Assembly (NCBI RefSeq): GCF_041053105.1
Contig: NZ_CP163444.1
Span: forward strand, 2,356,001 to 2,420,000
From: Streptomyces sp. R44
GTDB taxonomy: Bacteria; Actinomycetota; Actinomycetes; Streptomycetales; Streptomycetaceae
Length of the DNA: 64,000 nucleotides
Reading direction: 5' to 3'
Made by a program: the position numbers and the translations under genes. Shown here in pieces: positions 1 through 8,586 of the stretch (positions are counted from its first letter, which is position 1; each line of letters begins with the position of its first letter). The notes beneath the pieces were generated by a model, which did not search any database, was not told the origin of the DNA, and saw only the letters and a program-made list of their open reading frames with translations.

Positions 1-361
1 ACTTCTCGGTGACCGTGCCGCCGGGGACGACCTGGGTGGTGTGGGTGGTGCGGCGCTGCTCGCGGTGGACGAGCCGGGCGCGCCGGATGGACTCCTCGAG
101 GGCGGCGCGGACGGCCGGGTCGAGCTCGTCGAGGGCGCGGCCGATCGCCTCGGCGGGGACGCGCAGGCTGTCGACGCGGACGCCGTCGAATTTCTCCCCG
201 TAGTCGATCACCGCCGCTGCGCCATGATGCCGTACGTCCTCGCAGATCGGCCGCACCTTCTCCAGGGCGGCTTCCACGTCGAACTCGGCACGGGGCAGCA
301 GGTCGCGCAGTGCGGAACCCTCGGGGAGGGTCTCGCCGCGCAGATCGATTCGAGAGATCAC
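1..361 (-). CDS. hisD: Histidinol dehydrogenase, N-terminal part (cut by window edge)
   Basis: This is the first 120 residues of HisD, which oxidises L-histidinol to L-histidine in two NAD-dependent steps in the cytoplasm. The visible protein begins at a GTG with [12 protein letters not shown] and continues with the N-terminal helical region ([16 protein letters not shown], then [12 protein letters not shown]), which I recognise from actinobacterial HisD. The catalytic and zinc residues lie beyond the window. The gene is transcribed out of the window, divergently from the membrane protein at 556. The identity rests on N-terminal similarity only. Confidence 0.9.
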   Translation of the reverse strand, partial: MISRIDLRGETLPEGSALRDLLPRAEFDVEAALEKVRPICEDVRHHGAAAVIDYGEKFDGVRVDSLRVPAEAIGRALDELDPAVRAALEESIRRARLVHREQRRTTHTTQVVPGGTVTEK

Positions 362-400
362 GGGTCAATTCTCTCAGACGGCCCTCAGCGTCGGTCGCCC

Positions 401-417
401 GTATCACTGGCTGATAC
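401..417. promoter_or_regulatory. Short inverted repeat between divergent genes
   Basis: GTATCA, a 5-nt spacer (ctggc) and TGATAC form a perfect 6-bp inverted repeat in the 194-bp gap between hisD (leftward) and the gene at 556 (rightward). It sits 40 bp upstream of the hisD start. It could be an operator, or on the minus strand TGATAC could be part of a -10 element. No regulator can be assigned. Confidence 0.3.
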
Positions 418-555
418 ACACCACGGTGGCGTCTCCTCGCCACTCCTGACCGTTAGCGTTCAGCCCGTCACAGCGCGGGAAGAACGACTGTACGAATCCA
501 CGAATCCCGGAAAGCGGAGTCGTGGGAGCGCATCGGGGAGAGCGAGGGGGCGGCA

Positions 556-2169
556 GTGACCGAGCCGCACGAGGACGGGATGCCGGAAGGTCTCACGGGT
601 CCGGAGCGGGCCGTGTGGCGGGCGTTCCGGATCGGCAGGACCTGCGATCTGACGGAGGGGATCGCGGAGCGGGACGACCCCTTCGGGGGACGGGAGTGGG
701 GAGAGGAGCGGAGCGTCCGCGCCGATGTGGTGGCGCTGCTGCTGCTCGACGGGCCGCCGGCCCGGTCCGGGCGGGTGGCCGCGCTGAAACTGCGCGGGGT
801 CAGGATCACCGGCGTGCTGAACCTGGCGGGCGGGACGATAGGGCCGTACGTGGAGCTGCACGGCTGCCGGTTCGACGGCGAGGTGGTGCTGCCCGAGGCC
901 CGGTTCGGCACGCTGCGGATGGTGGAGTGCGCGCTGCCGCGCCTGGAGGCGGCCCGGCTGCACACGGAGGGGGACCTGCACCTGCCGCGCTGCCGGGTGC
1001 GCCGGGGCATCCGGCTGACGGACGCCCAGATCGGCACGGACCTGCTGATCAACCAGATCCAGGTGTGGCCGGACCGGCGGGGGCGGGCGATCACGGCGGA
1101 CGGGATGGTGGTCGCCCAGGACGTCCAGGCCGAGCTGATCGAGACCCACGGGGAGCTGAGCCTGCGCGGGGCGAAGGTCGGGGTCTCGCTCAGCCTGCGG
1201 GGCAGCGTGCTGCGCGGGGCGCAGGGCCGCCGCGCGCTGAACGCCCCGCAGCTGACGGTGGAGCGCTCGCTCTACCTGAACGCGGCCTGGGTGTACGAGG
1301 AGTCGGGGAGCTCGGGCCGGACGGGGAACACCACGGCCACGCCGCCGTACGGGGTGACGCCCGCCCAGGGCACCCGGCGCAAGCCGGTGGAGTGCCACGG
1401 CGGGGTGCGGCTCGACGACGGCCGGTTCGGTGACGCGGTGGACCTGCACAGCGCCCGGTTCCTGCTGAACGGCGCGCGCCGGGACGAGCTGTCGCTGCGC
1501 CGGATCGTCACCCCGGAGCTCCGGTTCAACGGCGAGCGGCCGGAGGAGGGAAGGGTGGTGCTCAACGGCGCGAAGGTCGTCACCCTGATCGACCTGTCGA
1601 CAAGCTGGCCCGGGCCCGGCGGTCTCGCGATGGGCGGCTTCGTCTACGAGAACCTCGTGCCGTACGGGCACTTCCCGCTGGCCCGGCGCCTGGAGTGGGT
1701 GGCTGCGGCGACCCCGGAGTACGCCCCGGAGCCCTATGAGCGGCTCGCGACGGTGCTGCGGAACAGCGGCGAGGACGCGGACGCCCGTGAGGTGCTGCTC
1801 GCCAAGCAGCGGCGCAGACGAGAGACCCTGCCGATCGCGGGGAAGCTGTGGGGGTACCTCCAGGACTGGACGGTGGCGTACGGCTACCGGCCGGGCCGGG
1901 CGGCGCTGTGGATGGCCGTGCTGTGGGCGGCGGGCACGGTCGCCTTCTCCCACTACCGCCCGATCGCGCTCAAGGCGGACGAGGCGCCCGAGTGGAACGG
2001 CACGCTGTACGCCCTCGATCTGCTGCTGCCCGTGATCAACCTCGGGCAGGACGGCTACTGGCGGCTCGAAGGCATCTGGCAGTGGGCGGCGGCGGCGCTG
2101 ATCCTCCTCGGCTGGATCCTCGCGACGACGGTGGCGGCGGGCGCGACCCGGCTGCTGCGGCGGGGGTGA
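556..2169 (+). CDS. Membrane-anchored protein with beta-helix-like repeats
   Basis: A 537-residue protein starting at GTG (TEPHEDGMPEGL). Residues about 55-330 contain repeats of strand-turn pattern such as LKLRGVRITGVLNLAGG, VELHGCRFDGEVVL, LSLRGAKVGVSLSL and RLDDGRFGDAVDL, which resemble a pentapeptide-type or bactofilin-like right-handed beta helix. The C-terminus has at least two hydrophobic helices (about residues 450-470 and 510-530) and ends LLRRG. Streptomyces homologues are often labelled membrane-associated oxidoreductase, but I see no nucleotide-binding motif that supports an oxidoreductase. It probably presents a soluble repeat domain at the membrane. It stands alone, divergent from hisD. 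Confidence 0.7.
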   Translation: MTEPHEDGMPEGLTGPERAVWRAFRIGRTCDLTEGIAERDDPFGGREWGEERSVRADVVALLLLDGPPARSGRVAALKLRGVRITGVLNLAGGTIGPYVELHGCRFDGEVVLPEARFGTLRMVECALPRLEAARLHTEGDLHLPRCRVRRGIRLTDAQIGTDLLINQIQVWPDRRGRAITADGMVVAQDVQAELIETHGELSLRGAKVGVSLSLRGSVLRGAQGRRALNAPQLTVERSLYLNAAWVYEESGSSGRTGNTTATPPYGVTPAQGTRRKPVECHGGVRLDDGRFGDAVDLHSARFLLNGARRDELSLRRIVTPELRFNGERPEEGRVVLNGAKVVTLIDLSTSWPGPGGLAMGGFVYENLVPYGHFPLARRLEWVAAATPEYAPEPYERLATVLRNSGEDADAREVLLAKQRRRRETLPIAGKLWGYLQDWTVAYGYRPGRAALWMAVLWAAGTVAFSHYRPIALKADEAPEWNGTLYALDLLLPVINLGQDGYWRLEGIWQWAAAALILLGWILATTVAAGATRLLRRG

Positions 2170-2295
2170 GGGCCGTGGCCGCGCGGAGGGGGCGTGCTCC
2201 GGTGAGGGCCGTGTGCGTACGGAGGAGGCGAGGCGGTGCTCCCGCAGAGGGGGTGAGAGTGCTGTCACGGCCCGGTGAGGGTGCTGTCGTGACCT
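2165..2295. repeat. Degenerate short tandem repeats in an intergenic gap
   Basis: The gap between the genes at 556 and 2346 contains imperfect tandem units. A 22-bp unit beginning GTGAGAGTGCTGTC at 2252 is followed at 2274 by GTGAGGGTGCTGTC. A longer unit beginning GGTGAGGGCCGTG occurs at 2165 and again at 2201. I see no coding potential and no clear terminator hairpin here. Function is unknown and the pattern may be simple slippage. Confidence 0.45.
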
Positions 2296-2345
2296 GGTGA
2301 TGCGGCTGCCGGGGCGGGCCGGGCCGGGGGAGAATGCACAGCACC

Positions 2346-3386
2346 ATGTCCTTGCTCCGCGCCCTGGTCGGCACCCTCCGCTCGGCCCGGCACGCACCGC
2401 GGCCCGCCGCGGGGTTCGTGCCGGACGACGACGTGCTGCTCGACGCCCCGGACGAGCGGCTCGCCCCCGCCCTGGTCGCCGCCGCCCTCGGCGATCCGGA
2501 GCCCGCGGCGAAGCTGCTCGCCACCACCCGGGGCGCCGGCGAGTGGGAGGACCGCGACCGGTATGTCACCCGGCTCGCCACCTTCGCGTACCACAGGGGC
2601 GACTGGCTCACCCGGTGGGCCGCCGCCACGCCCCGCGATCCCGACGCCCTCCTCGTCACGGCACAGCTCGCCGTCCGCCGGGCCTGGGAGTCCCCGGCGC
2701 GGGCCGAGCGGCTGCGCGAGCTCGCCCCGCTGATCCAGGAGATCGCCCGGGAGGCTCCGCAGGACCCGGTGCCGTGGCGGCTCGCGCTCGACCACGCGCG
2801 CGGGGCGCACGCCGGGCACGCGGTCTTCGAGTCGCTGTGGGAGCAGGCCGTGCGCCGTTCCCCGCACCACTACGGCTGCCATGTCGCCGCGCTGAAGTAC
2901 CTCTCCGCGCAGTGGTACGGCTCGCACCGCGCCGCCTTCGACTTCGCCGAGCAGGCCGCCGACGACGCCGCGCGGGGCTCGCTCGTCGGGGCGCTGCCGG
3001 TCCGCGCGGCCTACGACGGGCTCCGGGTGCCGCCGGGTCCCGACGGGTCCGTGCCGGCCGCGCGGGTCGACCGGGCGGTGGCCCGTGCGCTGGCCCTGTC
3101 GGCGGAGTTCCCGCCGGGCGACCCGTGGCCGGCGGAGGTCCGCAACCTGCTCGCGTACGTGCTGGTCGAGCTGGGGCGCCGGGAGGAGGCGTGGGAGGAG
3201 TTCGGGCGGATCGGCCCGTACGCGACCTCGTTCCCCTGGGGTGCCGCGCGGGGCGCCGCACCGCAGGATCCCCTGCTCGGTTTCCTGGCCGCGCGGGACC
3301 GGGTGCGGGGCAAACCGGCCCGCCGGACACCCCTCAGCGGCACGGGTCGTGGAAGGGCCGGACGGGGCGGGCCCGGCGGCCATTAG
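2346..3386 (+). CDS. Hypothetical helical (TPR-like) protein
   Basis: A 346-residue protein that I cannot assign to a characterised family. It is mostly alpha-helical with Ala/Leu/Arg-rich helix pairs (for example VTAQLAVRRAWESPARAERL and LLAYVLVELGRREEAWEEF) that look like tetratricopeptide-type repeats. Residues 20-50 carry an acidic stretch. The ATG at 2346 gives MSLLRALVGTL. An in-frame ATG at 2334 is possible, but a GGGGGAG purine run at 2327 is too close to serve it. The C-terminal 30 residues are Gly/Arg-rich. The next gene starts 11 bp downstream, so the two may be cotranscribed. Confidence 0.6.
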   Translation: MSLLRALVGTLRSARHAPRPAAGFVPDDDVLLDAPDERLAPALVAAALGDPEPAAKLLATTRGAGEWEDRDRYVTRLATFAYHRGDWLTRWAAATPRDPDALLVTAQLAVRRAWESPARAERLRELAPLIQEIAREAPQDPVPWRLALDHARGAHAGHAVFESLWEQAVRRSPHHYGCHVAALKYLSAQWYGSHRAAFDFAEQAADDAARGSLVGALPVRAAYDGLRVPPGPDGSVPAARVDRAVARALALSAEFPPGDPWPAEVRNLLAYVLVELGRREEAWEEFGRIGPYATSFPWGAARGAAPQDPLLGFLAARDRVRGKPARRTPLSGTGRGRAGRGGPGGH

Positions 3387-3397
3387 GCTTGGCGGCT

Positions 3398-4135
3398 GTG
3401 ACCACCGCCCGTCTGCCTCTCTTCCCGCTCAACACGGTGCTGTTCCCGGGCCTCGTACTGCCCCTGAACGTCTTCGAGGAGCGTTATCGCGCCATGATGC
3501 GCGAGCTGCTCACGCTCGACGACGCCCAGCCGCGCCGGTTCGCCGTCGTCGCCATCCGCGACGGCCGCGAGGTCGCGCCGACGGCCCCGGGCATGCCGGA
3601 CCAGACGGCGCTGCCGGAGAAGGGCCCGGCGGCGGGCTTCGGCGCCGATCCCATCCAGTCCTTCCACCGCGTCGGCTGTATCGCCGACGCGGCGTCGATC
3701 CGGGAGCGCGCCGACGGCAGCTTCGAGGTGATGGCGACCGGTACGACCCGGGTGAAGCTGCTGTCGGTCGACGCGAGCGGGCCGTTCCTGACGGCCGAGG
3801 TCGAGGAGATCCCCGAGGAGCAGGGCGAGGAGGCGGGCACGCTCGCCGAGGGGGTGCTGCGGGCCTTCCGGAACTACCAGAAGCGCCTCGCGGGGGCCCG
3901 GGAGCGTTCGCTGACGACGAGTGAGCTGCCGGACGAGCCCTCCGTGGTGTCGTACCTGGTCGCGGCCGCCGCGGTGCTGGACACCCCGTCGAAGCAGCGA
4001 CTGCTCCAGGCGCCGGACACGGCGACCCGGCTGCGCGAGGAGCTGACGCTGCTGCGCGCGGAGACGGCGGTGCTGCGGCATCTGCCGTCGCTGCCGGTGG
4101 TGGACCTGACGCAGGCCCCGACGTACCCGAACTGA
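3398..4135 (+). CDS. Lon substrate-binding (LON N-terminal) domain protein
   Basis: A 245-residue protein starting at GTG with TTARLPLFPLNTVLFPG followed by LPLNVFEERYRAMM, the signature opening of the LON substrate-binding domain. The AAA+ and Ser-Lys protease domains of Lon itself are absent, so this is the stand-alone family (PF02190 type) found in actinobacteria, of unknown exact role; substrate recognition or ligase-adaptor functions have been proposed for the domain. A second half from about residue 140 is helical (GVLRAFRNYQKRL). It lies 11 bp after the hypothetical protein and 48 bp before ybaK. Confidence 0.88.
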   Translation: MTTARLPLFPLNTVLFPGLVLPLNVFEERYRAMMRELLTLDDAQPRRFAVVAIRDGREVAPTAPGMPDQTALPEKGPAAGFGADPIQSFHRVGCIADAASIRERADGSFEVMATGTTRVKLLSVDASGPFLTAEVEEIPEEQGEEAGTLAEGVLRAFRNYQKRLAGARERSLTTSELPDEPSVVSYLVAAAAVLDTPSKQRLLQAPDTATRLREELTLLRAETAVLRHLPSLPVVDLTQAPTYPN

Positions 4136-4183
4136 GCCGGCCCCCGCCGGGCCGACCGAGCCGACCGAGCCGAGGAAGAGCGC

Positions 4184-4681
4184 GTGGCGAAGAAGCAGAA
4201 GAAGAACAGCGGAGGCACTCCGGCGACGGTGGCCCTGACGGCGGCCGGCACCCCGTTCACGCTGCACGCGTACGAGCACGACCCGGCCTCGGCCTCGTAC
4301 GGCGAGGAGGCGGCGGAGGCCCTCGGTGTCTCCCCCGACCGGGTCTTCAAGACGCTGGTCGCGGACGTCGACGGAGAGCTGACGGTCGCGGTGGTCCCGG
4401 TGGCGGGCCAGCTGGACCTGAAGGCCCTGGCGACGGCGGTCGGCGGGAAGCGGGCCGCGATGGCCGACCCGGCGGCGGCGGAGCGCACGACGGGCTACGT
4501 CCGGGGCGGCATCTCCCCGCTGGGCCAGCGCAAGCGGCTGCGTACCGTCCTCGACTCCTCGGCCTCCGACCACGCGACGGTCTGCATCTCGGCGGGCCGC
4601 CGCGGCCTTGAGGTGGAGCTCTCCCCCGCGGACCTGGCCGCCCTCACCTCGGCGGTCGTGGCCCCGATCGGCCGCGCCTGA
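4184..4681 (+). CDS. ybaK: Cys-tRNA(Pro)/Cys-tRNA deacylase (YbaK/EbsC family)
   Basis: A 165-residue YbaK-family editing domain. These proteins hydrolyse mischarged Cys-tRNA(Pro) in trans. The sequence has the family pattern: a short basic N-terminus (AKKQKKNSGG), then TPFTLHAYEHDP, the helix RVFKTLVADVDGE containing the conserved lysine, a core VAVVPVAGQLDLKALA, and the late motif GYVRGGISPLGQRKRL. Length matches the family. The GTG at 4184 is the only sensible start. It reads in the same direction as the LON-domain gene and converges on the membrane protein ending at 4707. Confidence 0.93.
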   Translation: MAKKQKKNSGGTPATVALTAAGTPFTLHAYEHDPASASYGEEAAEALGVSPDRVFKTLVADVDGELTVAVVPVAGQLDLKALATAVGGKRAAMADPAAAERTTGYVRGGISPLGQRKRLRTVLDSSASDHATVCISAGRRGLEVELSPADLAALTSAVVAPIGRA

Positions 4682-4706
4682 CCTCAGGCGCGGCCTCGCG
4701 CGGGCC

Positions 4707-5348
4707 TCAGTGGGTGCCCGGCCCCTGGGTGTACGGCTTCGGCTGCCCCCAGGATTCCGGCTCCGGGTCGCGGGGTCCGAAGGCGGCCGTGAGCGCCAGG
4801 TGGACGATCATCGCGGCGAGCGGCCAGGCCAGCATCGCGGCGGCCCCCAGGTTCAGTTCGAGCGGCGCCTCGAAGGTGACGTTCGGGCCGACGGCCTTCG
4901 CGTGGGCGACGACGTCGTCGGTGGGGCCGAAGTAGGTGCCGATCCCCCAGGCGAGCAGCGAGCCCAGGCCACCGCCGAGGGCCAGGCCGAGCACGAGCGG
5001 GACGCCGCCCTTGCGGCGCAGCAGGAAGACGACGAGGGCGGCGACCGCGCCGAAGGCGAGCGCGAGGAGGACAAACGTTCCGTCGGCGCCGATCGCCTGC
5101 TCCCCCTCCGAGTTCCGGAGGTAGACGCCCTTGCCGTCCGAGATGAGCAGGACGCGCGGGGCCAGGTTCAGCCACAGCACCCCGAGCAGCGCCCCCGCGA
5201 GCGCGGAGGCGAGGGTCACCAGCACGCCCTGCAGGACCTCGGCGGCCGTGATCGGGTCACCGGCCGGGCCGTCCAGCGGCGGAGGCGGCGGGGGCCAGTC
5301 GGGATCGTGCGGCTGCGGCTGGTGAGGCGGAGTCAGAGGTGCGGTCAC
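4707..5348 (-). CDS. Hypothetical membrane protein with proline-rich N-terminus
   Basis: A 213-residue protein starting at GTG (TAPLTPPHQPQPHDPDWP). The first 40 residues are Pro/His-rich and probably cytoplasmic and disordered. Four hydrophobic segments follow: EVLQGVLVTLASALAGALLG, FVLLALAFGAVAALVVFLL, VLGLALGGGLGSLLAWGIG and AAMLAWPLAAMIVHLALTA. The arrangement resembles the DUF2567-like membrane proteins of actinobacteria, but I am not certain of the family. It is followed downstream (leftward) by the convergent ybaK and preceded by the ABC transporter permease 34 bp upstream. Confidence 0.65.
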   Translation of the reverse strand: MTAPLTPPHQPQPHDPDWPPPPPPLDGPAGDPITAAEVLQGVLVTLASALAGALLGVLWLNLAPRVLLISDGKGVYLRNSEGEQAIGADGTFVLLALAFGAVAALVVFLLRRKGGVPLVLGLALGGGLGSLLAWGIGTYFGPTDDVVAHAKAVGPNVTFEAPLELNLGAAAMLAWPLAAMIVHLALTAAFGPRDPEPESWGQPKPYTQGPGTH

Positions 5349-5382
5349 TCCGCCATCGTGCCAGGTGTCCCTGTGGCCCGCC

Positions 5383-6210
5383 TCAGCGGACGGCGGCCCT
5401 GCGGTAGGCCCAGGTGGCGACGGCGAGCGAGGCGAGGCCGACCGCCCCGCACACGGCGAGGTCGACGGCGACGGCCGCCCAGTCGGGGTGCGGGTCGAAG
5501 GTGCGGGCCAGGGCCTCCACGCCGTACGTCGACGGCAGCAGGTCCCGCGCCCAGCCGATCGGTCCCGGCAGCCGTTCGGCCGGGAGGACGCCGAGGAGCA
5601 GGGCCGCCGACATGCCGAGCTGGCCGAGCAGGGTGGCCAGCTCCTGGCGGGGTGCGAGGAGCCCGAGGGCCGCGCCGAGCCCGGCGAGGGCCGCCCCGGC
5701 GAGCGGGACGACGGCGGCGAGGATCCACAGATGGCCGAGGGGCAGCCCGAAGAGGACCGAGCCGGCGACGGCGGTGACGGCGGTCCCGGGCACGGTGAAG
5801 GAGGCGTACGCCCCGGCCGCGCCGAGCACGACGGCGGCGGGCGGCACGGGCAGCGTGGCGTAGTGGTCGAGGCCGCCGCCGGCCCGCAGCTGCCCGAAGT
5901 ACTGGGCGAGCAGGTTGAGCGCGACGAAGGCGACGACGAGGACGGTGGAGCCGGCCACGACGGCGCGCGCCTCGGAGCCGCCGTCGACGACCCCACGCAT
6001 CAGGACCATGATCCCGATGGACTGGAAGGTGGCGACGAAGAGCAGCGGGATGCGGGCGACGCGGGCCCGGGAGAGCTGGGCGCGGTAGACGGCGGCCAGG
6101 GCCGGCAGGAGCCGGGCGCGCGGGGCGAGGGGCGCGGCGGTGTCCGCCGCGCCCCGGCCCGTGGCCGGGAGCGCGCCGGTCGGCAGGGCCTCGGCGGGCA
6201 GGGTGCTCAC
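5383..6210 (-). CDS. ABC-2 type transporter permease
   Basis: A 275-residue integral membrane protein of the ABC-2 permease type. Six hydrophobic segments can be seen, starting at about residue 55 (LLFVATFQSIGIMVLM) and including VLVVAFVALNLLAQYFG, ASFTVPGTAVTAVAGSVLFG and LWILAAVVPLAGAALAGLGA, with the late family feature DLLPSTYGVEALARTF before the last helix. The N-terminal 40 residues are Ala-rich and soluble. The gene lies 49 bp downstream of the ATP-binding subunit at 6260-7240, so the two most likely form one exporter for a drug, lipid or polysaccharide. Substrate is unknown. Confidence 0.87.
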   Translation of the reverse strand: MSTLPAEALPTGALPATGRGAADTAAPLAPRARLLPALAAVYRAQLSRARVARIPLLFVATFQSIGIMVLMRGVVDGGSEARAVVAGSTVLVVAFVALNLLAQYFGQLRAGGGLDHYATLPVPPAAVVLGAAGAYASFTVPGTAVTAVAGSVLFGLPLGHLWILAAVVPLAGAALAGLGAALGLLAPRQELATLLGQLGMSAALLLGVLPAERLPGPIGWARDLLPSTYGVEALARTFDPHPDWAAVAVDLAVCGAVGLASLAVATWAYRRAAVR

Positions 6211-6259
6211 TGCGTACAGCTCCTGAGGGTGACGTGCGGTGCGTGCGGTACGGGAGGGG

Positions 6260-7240
6260 TCACGCCTTCACCAGTCCCCCGGTCGCGCCGCCCAGGGCGA
6301 GGTACACGTCCTCCAGGCTGGGCGTGGCCAGGGTGAAGTCGTCGAGCGCGGCGAACGCGGCCCCGCCGGTGACGGCGGCGACGGCCGCGCGGGCCTCGTC
6401 GGGGGCGAGCCGCAGGTGCCAGCGGCGTCCGGTCTCCTGGGCCAGCGGGCGCAGGGCGGCGACCTCGGGGAGCTGGAGCGGCGGCGCGTCGCGCCACACC
6501 AGCTCGACGCGGACCTCGCCGGCGACCCGCTCCTTGAGTCCGGTGGGGGTGTCGCAGGCGATGACCCGGCCGCGGTCGAGGACGGCGACCCGGTCGAGGA
6601 CGGTCTCGGCCTCGATGACGTTGTGGGTGACGAGGAGCACGGTGGTGCCGTGCTCGGCGCGGCGCCGGTCGACGGCGGCCCAGACGGCGCGCCGGGCGAC
6701 CGGGTCCATGCCGGTGGTGGGTTCGTCGAGGACGAGGACGGGCCGCTCGCCGACGAGCGCGGCGGCGAAGCAGGCGAGCCGGCGCTGTCCGCCGGAGAGC
6801 TTCTTGAGGGGGCGGCCGGCGAGCTCGCCGAGGCCGAGCTCGTCCAGGACGGCGTCGCGGGCGGCGCGGGCGTCGTGGGCGGTGAGGCCGCGGAGCCGTC
6901 CGGTGGTCTCGGCGGCGAGGGAGACGGTCAGCTCGTCGAGGGCGGTGGACTCCTGGCCGAGGTAGGCGAGGAGCCGGGCCGCGCGCTCGGGGTGGCGCAC
7001 GAGGTCGTGGCCGAGGAGTTCGACGGTGCCGGAGTCGGGGCGCATGAGCCCGGTGAGCTGGCGGACCAGGGTGGACTTGCCGGCGCCGTTGGGGCCGAGC
7101 AGGCCGAAGATCTCGCCGCCGCGCACGTCGAGGCTGATCCCGTCGGTGGCCCGCACCTCGGGGGTCGCGGGCGCGCCGCGCCTGCCGCGCGTGGCGGGGT
7201 ACGTCTTGACCAGATCCCGCACCACGCACACCGTACTCAC
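6260..7240 (-). CDS. ABC transporter ATP-binding protein
   Basis: A 326-residue ATPase starting at GTG (STVCVVRDLVKTYP). It has a full motif set: Walker A GPNGAGKST, Q-loop in LAYLGQEST, signature LSGGQRRLA, Walker B VLVLDEPTTGMDP and the switch histidine in LLVTHNVIEAE. The C-terminal 90 residues after the ATPase core (VELVWRDAPPLQLPE onward) match the extra domain of DrrA/CcmA-type exporter ATPases. It pairs with the permease immediately downstream. It starts 12 bp after the stop of the NYN-domain gene, suggesting a leftward operon 8586 to 5383. Confidence 0.93.
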   Translation of the reverse strand: MSTVCVVRDLVKTYPATRGRRGAPATPEVRATDGISLDVRGGEIFGLLGPNGAGKSTLVRQLTGLMRPDSGTVELLGHDLVRHPERAARLLAYLGQESTALDELTVSLAAETTGRLRGLTAHDARAARDAVLDELGLGELAGRPLKKLSGGQRRLACFAAALVGERPVLVLDEPTTGMDPVARRAVWAAVDRRRAEHGTTVLLVTHNVIEAETVLDRVAVLDRGRVIACDTPTGLKERVAGEVRVELVWRDAPPLQLPEVAALRPLAQETGRRWHLRLAPDEARAAVAAVTGGAAFAALDDFTLATPSLEDVYLALGGATGGLVKA

Positions 7241-7251
7241 GGGGTAAGAGC

Positions 7252-8586
7252 CTACGGGGTCGGCGGGGCCGCTCCGGGCGCGGGGGCGTGTTCGGCGGCG
7301 GCCCGGACGTCGATCTCGCGCCAGAACCCGGCCCGGATCGCGTACCGGTCGTGCTCGTCGATCTGGTCGTCCTTGTGGGCGAGAAGTCCGAAACGGGCGG
7401 CGTAGCGGAGGAGTTCGCCGTCGATGCGGTGCGGGATGCGGGGGTAGAGGGTGGAGAGCTTCTGGACGTGGCTCTGCTCGGGGAGCCGCTCCATCCAGCG
7501 GCGGGCGAACACCTGCCCGACCTCGAAGGGGTCGCCGCCGACGGTGGTGATGTCCTCCTCGCGGTCGGCCCAGCGCTGCTCGGCGCTGGTGAGGGTGGCG
7601 AGGGTGGGCAGGGTGGCGGTCTCGGCCGGTTCGCCGAGGGAGGGGGCGGGGCGCTCGACCCAGCCCCGGTCGGAGGACCAGCGGAGCGCGCTCGCGCCCT
7701 GCGGGACGGGGGTGGCGGGGGCGCCGGGGCCGCGCAGTCCGGCCAGGTCCTTGGGGGTGGGGACGCCTCTGCCCGGGGACGCGGGGGCGGGGACGCCCTC
7801 GCCGTCGATGTGCTCGTCGGCGCCGACGTGTCCGTTGGCGCGGAGGTGCTCGTGGCCGCCGTCGCCGTTCGCGTCGACGGGGGCCGGTCCCCCGTTCCGT
7901 ACGGCCGTGGCGGCTGCCTCGGCGGCCCGTTCGGCGGAGGCGGCGAGGGCCGCCTCGGGCAGCGGCGCGGAGAGGATGGCGGCGATCTCCGGGCGCGGGG
8001 CGGGCGGCGGCGCGCAGATGCCGGTGAGGTCCTTGGCGCGGACGGCGCGGGTGATCCAGGCCCGGTCGAGGACCCGCCGTTCGTCGGCCTCGGCGACGAG
8101 GTCCTCGGACTGGTTGTAGTCGCCGTCGGCGGCCTGGACGGCCCAGAGGTGGACGGCGACGCCGTGCTCCTTGGCCGACATCAGGCCGGGCAGCAGATCG
8201 CCGTCGCCGGTGACGAGCACGATGTCGGAGCAGGCCCTGTTCCTCGCCAGCTCGGTCAGCTCGGTGTGCATGGCCGCGTCGACGCCCTTCTGCGCCCAGC
8301 GTCCGTCGCTCCTGGTCAGAGCACCGAGGCGGACCGTGACCCGGGGCATCACGCGGAGCCTGCGGTGCTCGGGCTGGGGCACCCGGTCGGGCGCGCCGTC
8401 GAACCAGTAGATCCGCAGGAGGGGCAGCGCGGTCTCGGCCTCGGCGCGCTGCCGCAGCTGCTGGATGAGACCGGCGTGGTCGACGGTGATCCTGGAACGG
8501 GCCGGTTCCCCGGCGAGGAGACTGGCGGCGGCGCCCAGCAGGTAGCCGGCGTCCACCAGGACGACGCAGCGGTCCACGTGTTCCAC
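7252..8586 (-). CDS. NYN-domain (LabA/DUF88-like) protein, probable ribonuclease
   Basis: A 444-residue protein. The N-terminal 180 residues form a NYN/PIN-like nuclease domain with the expected acidic positions: VVLVDAGYLLG, IYWFDGAPD, KGVDAAMHTEL and DIVLVTGDGDLLPGL. NYN proteins are metal-dependent RNases. The middle (about 215-330) is Ala/Gly/Pro-rich and probably disordered. The C-terminal 110 residues hold a second folded region (RWMERLPEQSHVQKLSTLY to DQIDEHDRYAIRAGFWREI) that may bind RNA or a partner. It is the first gene of the possible leftward operon leading to the ABC pair. Confidence 0.82.
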   Translation of the reverse strand: MEHVDRCVVLVDAGYLLGAAASLLAGEPARSRITVDHAGLIQQLRQRAEAETALPLLRIYWFDGAPDRVPQPEHRRLRVMPRVTVRLGALTRSDGRWAQKGVDAAMHTELTELARNRACSDIVLVTGDGDLLPGLMSAKEHGVAVHLWAVQAADGDYNQSEDLVAEADERRVLDRAWITRAVRAKDLTGICAPPPAPRPEIAAILSAPLPEAALAASAERAAEAAATAVRNGGPAPVDANGDGGHEHLRANGHVGADEHIDGEGVPAPASPGRGVPTPKDLAGLRGPGAPATPVPQGASALRWSSDRGWVERPAPSLGEPAETATLPTLATLTSAEQRWADREEDITTVGGDPFEVGQVFARRWMERLPEQSHVQKLSTLYPRIPHRIDGELLRYAARFGLLAHKDDQIDEHDRYAIRAGFWREIDVRAAAEHAPAPGAAPPTP

